From Gammaproteobacteria bacterium (lineage in GTDB: Bacteria; Pseudomonadota; Gammaproteobacteria; SZUA-229), in contig WTCC01000083.1 in NCBI GenBank assembly GCA_013138755.1, positions 1 to 9,701 on the forward strand: a stretch of DNA of 9,701 nt, written 5' to 3'. A program made the position numbers and the translations under genes. Below the pieces are notes generated by a model. That model worked only from the letters and a program-made list of their open reading frames with translations. It did no database searches and had not been told where the DNA came from. Shown piece after piece: positions 4,139 to 9,701 of the stretch. How positions within the stretch are numbered: position 1 is the stretch's first letter; each line of letters begins with the position of its first letter.

Positions 4139-5122
4139 TTAGCCGATATGTAGTGCTTCCATGAAGTAACAGATGCAATCCTGTCTTATTGCTGTTTCAT
4201 CCGTGGTGAACATGGATAGCGTGATGGGTTTTTTAAAGATCAATTTATCGCCAACTCTTTCTATATATTCTTTTGTGATATCTTCGCTGCTCTCGCTATT
4301 AACAACGATTAACTTTTCTTTGTCGGAGAGTGCAGTAGCGAATTCTGCACCGGGTGGAATGCGGTGGAAGTTTTTTTCTTCTAGCAGTTCATTTAGAGTG
4401 ATGTCCCCGATAGTGACAGTCTGAGGAATGGTGACTCTTGCAATGGTGTGATAGAGCTTCAGGTTGTTACTGTCGTGCGCAGATAGTTCCTCAAGTTGTA
4501 AGATATTTTCCAGATAAGAAAGCGCATGGTCTTCACCTGATTTATCACTCGCTTGCCCACATTCGAGAACAATAGCCGGGCAAAAATCAGAAAATGCTGA
4601 TGATTGCACACCCTTTGGATCTGTGAAATAAACAGCGATATCACTGAATTTCGAAGCCAGTACCAGACCATGAGGGTTGAGTATATTAATGCAGCCATAA
4701 TGTGGATTCTTGCCTGTATTATTGTGTATATCAATGCTGGCAAACGGTTTCTTTTTTTCCATGATACTGGTGACGATCTGCATCATATCTTTTTCGGCAG
4801 AATCACTGTGGTGACTGCCTGGCCAGATGCGGTTGTAATCGTCCTGACTATCCAGGCGTCGTTGCCCTTCTTTTGCTGCTGTGATGTTGCCGATAAATAT
4901 GGAGATGGCGCGAGGTAATGTTTTTTCTTTGTATTCTTTTAACAATTGCTGAATAGCGTAGAACCCGGTTGTTTCATTGCCATGTAATAAAGTACAGATA
5001 AATAAAGGCTGGGGGTTGACCCCTTCAAGATGAATGAGAGTAGGCGCCTTTAGTATGTCGAGAAGATCTTCCGCCTTAGCGGTAAGTAACTCTTCTGGTA
5101 CATGGTTCATCTCATTTAACAT
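4139..5122 (-). CDS. Succinylglutamate desuccinylase / aspartoacylase family zinc hydrolase
   Basis: A 327-aa M14-type zinc amidohydrolase of the AstE/ASPA superfamily, which removes an acyl group from an N-acylated amino acid. The ligands are in order: H47 and E50 in LLHGNETTG, then H133 in SIDIHNNTGKNPHYG. The catalytic Glu is E187 in AIVLECGQ. An Arg/Asp-rich substrate loop QRRLDSQDDYNRIWPG (87-102) resembles the family pattern ending NRxWPG. The C-terminal third (about 220-327) is a beta-rich extension. The length is close to AstE (about 320-340 aa). The start overlaps the ligase gene by 7 bp, so the two are likely translationally coupled. No arginine succinyltransferase genes (astABD) are nearby, so a role in arginine breakdown is unlikely. 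The true substrate may be the product of the adjacent ligase. Confidence 0.9.
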   Translation of the reverse strand: MLNEMNHVPEELLTAKAEDLLDILKAPTLIHLEGVNPQPLFICTLLHGNETTGFYAIQQLLKEYKEKTLPRAISIFIGNITAAKEGQRRLDSQDDYNRIWPGSHHSDSAEKDMMQIVTSIMEKKKPFASIDIHNNTGKNPHYGCINILNPHGLVLASKFSDIAVYFTDPKGVQSSAFSDFCPAIVLECGQASDKSGEDHALSYLENILQLEELSAHDSNNLKLYHTIARVTIPQTVTIGDITLNELLEEKNFHRIPPGAEFATALSDKEKLIVVNSESSEDITKEYIERVGDKLIFKKPITLSMFTTDETAIRQDCICYFMEALHIG

Positions 5123-6564
5123 GATGTTGTCTCAAAGTCCCATTCGTGTACTGGCTGGCCTGATGTCTGATTTTTTAGATAGGTTTGCGTCAGCAAAGTT
5201 CTATCGTCGTTATGTGTGTTAAGAAAATTTAGTTGCCACTGACTGCCGGTTCTATTTTGCGTGACACGCTGTTTGATAACAGAAAGATATCGCTGACTAT
5301 CATGTTGATTAATACCTAGTTTGTATAAACCACTTTCTGCATCGTCTAATAATCTGTCGAGAACAATTGATTGTAGTGTACAGGTATTTGTATCGAGCCA
5401 ATTGGTTTTATGTTTTAGACCGAGTTGGGCGGCGCGATAAAAGTCGTGTTTTGCGTCTGCAAAAGTAATATGACTCTCAGGAGGGTTATCAGTAGTGGCG
5501 TAGTGATGAACGAGGCCGTAGTAAAAGGCGATATTGGCAATATTATCTATAGTGGTTGGCGCAGCAGCGCACACGCGATGTTCGATACGCAGGTGTGGCG
5601 TGTTATCAGTATCAAATCCAATTAACGGTCTATTCCATCGCCAGATAGTTCCATTATGTAGTCGTAGATGTCTTACATCGTCTACTGCCGTATGATAGTG
5701 AACTGGGAGGAGGATGGGGAAGTGCTCCAGATTTTCATGGAAACATTCAAACAGTGAATCTCGTACATAATCAGAACCGAAACTAACTCGATGCACCGGA
5801 CCTGTAGACGCTCCGCCATAACCCCCAGTAGGAACTGCTTGTTCAAAGAGGGGGATGCGTGTTTCCTGCCATAAGCGTCGACCAAATAAACAGGGTGAGT
5901 TCGCACTGATGGCTACCATGGGGGCAGATAGTAGGATCGAAGCATTGTAATAACGGTTGGCTACATCTTCAGGTACCTGGATATGAATCTGTAAAGAAGT
6001 GGCGGCGGCTTCGAGCATCACATCTTTGTGGCTGACTTGTAGATGCTCATCGCCATTGATATTTAATTCAATTTCGATGCCTTTACGTTGGCGTAACACT
6101 TGTTCATTTAAAGCTTTATATCGGTCAAGTAGGGAAATATTTTGCAGTGTTAAATCGCTGTCTTCCAGGGTGGGTAAAATTCCGATGCCGAGTATATCGC
6201 TATCCAGTGATTGGGCTGTGGAGACGCATTGTTGCCAGAGGTTGTCCAGCTCATGTTCAAATTCAGACAAAACATTACCGGTTAAAAGCGCGGGGTCAAC
6301 ATTAAGCTCAACGTTAAATTTAGCTAGCTCAGGGCTCAATAGAGGGTTGTTTGCTTTGTCTAGGTAAGCTTCATTGATTGCTGATGGTTTACCTGTCTGA
6401 TCGATTAACCAGGCTTCAAGTTCGTAGCCTGCCGTTAATTTGGCAGTAGAAAAGCGGTGTTCATCAAACCAACTTTTTAGTAACGCAGTTTCTTCTTCTA
6501 GTCGGGAAGAAAACTGCAGATAGTCTGACTGTTTGAAGTGGCTGTATTGTATTTCTTCTCCCAT
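5116..6564 (-). CDS. GCS2-family carboxylate-amine ligase (COG2170-type)
   Basis: A 482-aa member of the glutamate-cysteine ligase type 2 family, which uses ATP to join a carboxylate to an amine. Visible landmarks are GYELEAWLID (46-55, metal-binding glutamates E48 and E50), FNVELNVDPALLTG (83-96), AAATSLQIHIQVP (186-198), AISANSPCLFGR (218-229), GPVHRVSFG (255-263) and LRIEHR (325-330). The length is well above YbdK (about 370 aa) and fits the longer COG2170-type subfamily that in other genomes lies near RimK-like ATP-grasp genes. True glutathione synthesis is not implied. It is the first gene of a two-gene operon with the zinc hydrolase and is divergent from phoH. The ATG at 6564 has no clear Shine-Dalgarno; a -10-like TATACT sits about 18 bases upstream, so the leader would be short. 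Confidence 0.88.
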   Translation of the reverse strand: MGEEIQYSHFKQSDYLQFSSRLEEETALLKSWFDEHRFSTAKLTAGYELEAWLIDQTGKPSAINEAYLDKANNPLLSPELAKFNVELNVDPALLTGNVLSEFEHELDNLWQQCVSTAQSLDSDILGIGILPTLEDSDLTLQNISLLDRYKALNEQVLRQRKGIEIELNINGDEHLQVSHKDVMLEAAATSLQIHIQVPEDVANRYYNASILLSAPMVAISANSPCLFGRRLWQETRIPLFEQAVPTGGYGGASTGPVHRVSFGSDYVRDSLFECFHENLEHFPILLPVHYHTAVDDVRHLRLHNGTIWRWNRPLIGFDTDNTPHLRIEHRVCAAAPTTIDNIANIAFYYGLVHHYATTDNPPESHITFADAKHDFYRAAQLGLKHKTNWLDTNTCTLQSIVLDRLLDDAESGLYKLGINQHDSQRYLSVIKQRVTQNRTGSQWQLNFLNTHNDDRTLLTQTYLKNQTSGQPVHEWDFETTSC

Positions 6565-6650
6565 CTGACAATCTTAGTATAAAACGACAATAGGGATACT
6601 GATACTTGATTTTCTTTTGATGATAAAATTAAAAATAATTAAAAAATGAT

Positions 6651-6678
6651 TTGCATCCATATTGTAATTATGTATTAA
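6651..6678 (+). promoter_or_regulatory. Candidate sigma-70 promoter of phoH
   Basis: TTGCAT (6651-6656) and TATTAA (6673-6678) are separated by 16 bases and preceded by very AT-rich DNA. Start of transcription would be near 6685, about 85 bases before the ATG. No Pho-box repeat (CTGTCAT-like) is seen in the gap, so control by PhoB is not supported. Confidence 0.45.
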
Positions 6679-6771
6679 TAGTTGCAGGTAATATAAAAGA
6701 GGTTTAGAAGTACAGTATTAATTGAAATCAATTTATTTATAAGTTTATTAACCAACTTCCGAGGTGTATGC

Positions 6772-7575
6772 ATGTCGAGAAAGCATGGTCGATCGCAAAG
6801 GCAAAAAAATAAATTACATAAATCAGATTACTTTTCGGAAGATAACGTAGTCATCGATTTCCACTCCCCTCCGCACAAAGATTTACCCACTCCTTACTCT
6901 CCCTACAAAACAAACGCTTCATCACCGAAACCGATTCAGGCAAAAAACAAAGCACAAGACTTGTTTATGTCGTCAATCAAAACACATACATTGATCTTTG
7001 GTCTGGGGCCTGCCGGCACCGGCAAGAGCTATTGTACTGCTGCGATGGCAGCGCAGGCATTGGTGGCGGGTGATATCGATAGGATAATATTCACCAGGCC
7101 AGCGGTAGAATCAGGCAACAGCATGGGTTTTTTGCCTGGAAACCTAGACGAAAAATTCGATCCTTATTTCAGTGCGTTTAAGTCTTGTTTGATCAGCAAT
7201 GCCGGTAAAGGGGTCATTGAATGTGCTTTGAAAAACGGAAATATTACTGTGGAGCCGCTTGCCTATATGCGAGGGAAAACATTTAACCGCGCATTTGTTG
7301 TGCTCGATGAAGCACAGAATTGTACTCCAGATGATATGAAAATGTTTATGACGCGTATCGGTATGCAATCGACAGTGGTTATTAACGGCGATCTCAGCCA
7401 AAAAGATATACGGTGTTACTCAGGGCTGCATGATGCGATTAAACGCGTCCACCAGGTTAAGGGTGTCTACGTCCATGAGTTCGATTATCAGGATATAGTA
7501 CGTAGTGACATCGTTAAAGATATTATTATGTGTTACGACGATACAGAACAAAAAATGAAATCGTATCGATCATAA
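6772..7575 (+). CDS. phoH: PhoH-family P-loop ATPase
   Basis: A 267-aa ATPase of the PhoH family. Walker A is GPAGTGKS at 79-86, and Walker B is FVVLDEAQN at 175-183. Between them lie IIFTRPAVESGNSMGFLPG (105-123), which continues into EKFDPYF, and the conserved PLAYMRGKTF (162-171). Then come DMKMFMTRIG (188-197) and the sensor-like VVINGDLSQKDI (202-213). The N-terminus is a short basic tail (MSRKHGRSQRQKNK) as in E. coli PhoH, without the KH domain of YbeZ or the PIN domain of PhoH2. E. coli PhoH is longer (354 aa as annotated), so this is a compact form. Shine-Dalgarno GAGGTG (6761-6766) with a five-base gap fixes the start. The family is linked to RNA metabolism, but the cellular role of this branch is unclear. 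Confidence 0.93.
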   Translation: MSRKHGRSQRQKNKLHKSDYFSEDNVVIDFHSPPHKDLPTPYSPYKTNASSPKPIQAKNKAQDLFMSSIKTHTLIFGLGPAGTGKSYCTAAMAAQALVAGDIDRIIFTRPAVESGNSMGFLPGNLDEKFDPYFSAFKSCLISNAGKGVIECALKNGNITVEPLAYMRGKTFNRAFVVLDEAQNCTPDDMKMFMTRIGMQSTVVINGDLSQKDIRCYSGLHDAIKRVHQVKGVYVHEFDYQDIVRSDIVKDIIMCYDDTEQKMKSYRS

Positions 7576-7773
7576 AGCTTCTGTATGTATCGGTGAGAGT
7601 GTGTTTGATCCATCAAGGAGAGAGCTGATGAGGAACACCGGGTAATCTGTCGCGCTTATAAAATGAGAGGTTCGATTGTATTGTCGTGAGAGACGTCAAG
7701 GTGTACAGCTAGCCTTCTGTGAGATTAGGCAAGGTAGGGTAATTTAATTTTATCTTTGCTGATCTGGTTCAAG
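7576..7773. other. Intergenic gap between convergent phoH and ABC-F genes
   Basis: Two genes end here from opposite sides and I would expect a terminator. Only weak repeats are seen: GCCT (7712-7715) and AGGC (7727-7730) with further CCTT/AAGG, and two AGCTAGC copies at 7708-7714 and 7771-7777. No T-tailed strong hairpin is present. A five-codon plus-strand ATG frame with a good ribosome site at 7628-7645 is probably chance. Confidence 0.45.
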
Positions 7774-9684
7774 CTAGCTCAGTTGTTCGAGTTCTTCATG
7801 GATATCAAGCCATTCCAGTTCAGCATTGTCATGTAATTTTTCTAGCTCAGATCTTTCTATCATCAGTTGTTGTAGTTTATTTTTGTTCGCATCTGAGTAG
7901 ATATCGTTATCTGCCAACTGTAGATTAATCTCTGCTATTTTTTTTGATTGTTGTTCGATGACGTCTTCGAGTTGTTTCACTTTTTTTCTTAACGGTGCGG
8001 TTTTTTGTCTTTGTTTTGCCTCTAACTGTTTCCTTTCTTTGTTGGAAATATTATTTGATGGACTTGATCTTGTTTCTTCTGGTGAGTTAGAGATGCTTAT
8101 ACGGCTGTTATGGTCACTGAGCCATTTTGGATAGTCGTCCAGGCCTAAAGGAAATTCACTGACGGTTTGTTTGTCGACTAATAGTAACTTGTCACAGGTA
8201 ACGTTCAGTAAGTGCCTGTCATGTGAGACGATAACCATAGCACCAGAGAAGTTTTGTAAGGCTTCAGCTAAAGCCTCACGCATTTCGAGGTCGAGATGAT
8301 TGGTAGGTTCGTCGAGTAGGAGTAAGTTTGGTTTCTGATAGATGAGCATTGCCAGAACCAGTCGAGATTTTTCTCCACCAGAAAAGATTTTTATATTGGA
8401 TAACGCCATGTCATTGGAAAAGCCAAATCGACCCAGGTAATTTCTTAAGTCGGTTTCACGTGCATTTTTATCTAATTGCTGCAGGTGTTCGATAGGGGTG
8501 TGTTCGTCATGTAGTTGTTCTAACTGATGTTGGGCAAAGTAACCAATTTTGGTTTCCTTTGCTAAACGAAATTCGCCTTTCGATATTGTCAGTTCATTAG
8601 CCAGAACTTTAATGAAGGTTGATTTTCCGGCACCATTAGGCCCGAGTAAACCTATACGATCCCCAGGTAATAACTGAAAATTAACTTTGTTTAATATTTT
8701 TATATCACCGTAACCAGCATCGACATCTTCCATGGTCAACAGACTATTTGGCATTTTTTCTGGTTCAAATAAAGAAAAATGGAATGGTGAGTCTACATGG
8801 GCGGGCCCAATAGTCTGCATACGCTCTAATGCTTTAAGTCTGCTCTGTGCCTGTTTTGCCTTAGTAGCCTGTGCGCGAAAACGTGCGATGTAGGATTCTA
8901 TGTGAGCGATGTTGCGTTGCTGTTTTAGATATTCTGATTGTTGATTGGCTAGACGTTCTGAGCGTATGCGCTCGAAAGCGGTATAGTTTCCAGTGTATAG
9001 TTGTATGCTCTTATGTTCCAGATGTGCGATGTGAGTACAGATATTATTTAAAAAATCACGATCGTGAGAGATCAGTAATAGTGTTCCACGATATGCCGAC
9101 AGCCAGACTTCAAGCCAGATGATAGTGTCTAAATCAAGATGATTAGTAGGTTCGTCGAGCAGTAATAAATCTGATCGACACATCAGAGCTCTGCCTAGGT
9201 TGAGGCGCATGCGCCAACCGCCAGAAAATTCATTGATGCTGCGTGTAGCATCGCTTTGCTGAAAACCTAGGCCGGCTAATAGCTGACTAGCGCGAGCGTT
9301 CGCAGTGTAACCGTTAATATTGTCGAGTTGGGTGTGTAGGTTGGCCAGCAAGATGCCATCATCATTATGTTCTGCTTTTTTTATCTGATGTTGAATATCT
9401 CTCAATTCGGTATCGCCATCTAAAACAAAATCGATTGCTTTTTTCTCACCATCGGGTATCTCTTGAGCAACATGCGCGATGATCCAGTTGTCGGGATAGA
9501 TGCAGTCGCCGACATCCGAATGTAGGTCGTTTTGAATTAAAGAAAACAGGCTGGATTTTCCAGTGCCGTTAGCGCCTGTTAGGCCTACTTTTTGTCCAGG
9601 GTGGATTTGAAAATTAGTGTTTTCGAATAGTAGTTTTACGCCACGTCTGACACTGAGATTGATTGCTTGCAACATGCGTGGCAT
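7774..9684 (-). CDS. yheS: YheS-type ABC-F ATPase (ribosome-associated)
   Basis: A 636-aa soluble ABC-F protein matching E. coli YheS (637 aa) from end to end. ABC-F proteins bind the ribosomal E site and relieve stalled translation; they have no membrane domain. Domain 1 has Walker A GANGTGKS (37-44), signature SGGWRMR (154-160) and LLLLDEPTNHLDLD (173-186), with the switch histidine in SHDRD. The linker that contacts P-site tRNA spans about 236-300, including ESYIARFRAQATKAKQAQSR. Domain 2 has GPNGAGKS (348-355), SGGEKSRLVLA (435-445) and a second LLLLDEPTNHLDLE. A lysine/glutamine-rich coiled coil fills about 550-636. Shine-Dalgarno AAAGG (complement of 9690-9694), five bases before the ATG, supports M1, although M4 would align better with the usual YheS start. 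Both ATPase sites look intact. Confidence 0.96.
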   Translation of the reverse strand: MPRMLQAINLSVRRGVKLLFENTNFQIHPGQKVGLTGANGTGKSSLFSLIQNDLHSDVGDCIYPDNWIIAHVAQEIPDGEKKAIDFVLDGDTELRDIQHQIKKAEHNDDGILLANLHTQLDNINGYTANARASQLLAGLGFQQSDATRSINEFSGGWRMRLNLGRALMCRSDLLLLDEPTNHLDLDTIIWLEVWLSAYRGTLLLISHDRDFLNNICTHIAHLEHKSIQLYTGNYTAFERIRSERLANQQSEYLKQQRNIAHIESYIARFRAQATKAKQAQSRLKALERMQTIGPAHVDSPFHFSLFEPEKMPNSLLTMEDVDAGYGDIKILNKVNFQLLPGDRIGLLGPNGAGKSTFIKVLANELTISKGEFRLAKETKIGYFAQHQLEQLHDEHTPIEHLQQLDKNARETDLRNYLGRFGFSNDMALSNIKIFSGGEKSRLVLAMLIYQKPNLLLLDEPTNHLDLEMREALAEALQNFSGAMVIVSHDRHLLNVTCDKLLLVDKQTVSEFPLGLDDYPKWLSDHNSRISISNSPEETRSSPSNNISNKERKQLEAKQRQKTAPLRKKVKQLEDVIEQQSKKIAEINLQLADNDIYSDANKNKLQQLMIERSELEKLHDNAELEWLDIHEELEQLS

Positions 9685-9701
9685 TGTAACCTTTAAAGCA
9701 T

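Noticed and set aside
5999..6367. 122-codon open frame antisense to the ligase gene
   Set aside because: It lies fully within a gene with clear family motifs; its translation is low-complexity, serine-rich and typical of a shadow frame.
5116..6564. Glutathione synthesis gene gshA
   Set aside because: The motifs and length fit the COG2170-type GCS2 branch rather than classical GshA, and no gshB is adjacent.
7628..7645. Leader peptide MRNTG with an AAGGAG ribosome site
   Set aside because: It is five codons long, lies downstream of phoH and points into a convergent gene, with no regulated gene after it.

Overview
The window looks like chromosomal DNA from an AT-rich gammaproteobacterium. The best taxonomic evidence is the full-length YheS-type ABC-F protein, which is similar to the E. 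coli protein along its whole length. A short E. coli-type PhoH ATPase and a DUF2237 protein fit this. I cannot name a genus from sequence alone.

Layout. Positions 1-84 hold the last 27 codons of an unidentified plus-strand gene. A perfect 14-bp hairpin terminator starts at the next base. From about 260 to 3137 lies an accessory-looking stretch. It carries five small minus-strand genes: a YCII/DGPF-domain protein, an NTF2-like protein, an unrecognised 85-aa protein, a HIT-family hydrolase, and a LexA/UmuD-type S24 peptidase with no DNA-binding domain. These genes are separated by long AT-rich gaps, and most lack a clear Shine-Dalgarno sequence. The gap at 1449-1869 is the most structured non-coding part. 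It has a 225-bp segment bounded by perfect 12-bp inverted repeats, internal hairpins with a shared TACATGGAYG motif, and then a cluster of imperfect direct repeats. The gap at 2269-2593 holds a 38-codon open stretch that may be a gene remnant.

From 3298 to 9684 the genes are denser and look like ordinary core genes. A DUF2237 protein and a DoxX membrane protein run on the plus strand. They converge, with one base between stop codons, on a two-gene minus-strand operon. That operon encodes a GCS2-family (COG2170-type) carboxylate-amine ligase and a zinc-dependent aspartoacylase/succinylglutamate-desuccinylase-like hydrolase, whose reading frames overlap by 7 bp. Divergent from the operon is phoH. 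Convergent with phoH is the YheS-type ABC-F ribosome factor.

How the genes may work together. The ligase and hydrolase are translationally coupled, so they probably act on one pathway, one forming and one breaking an amide bond. Relatives of this ligase are found beside RimK-type ATP-grasp ligases, but no RimK is visible here. The HTH-less S24 protein keeps the cleavage site and the Ser/Lys dyad and stands alone without umuC, which makes it the most unusual protein of the left half. I see no CRISPR array, tRNA, rRNA, transposase or prophage module.
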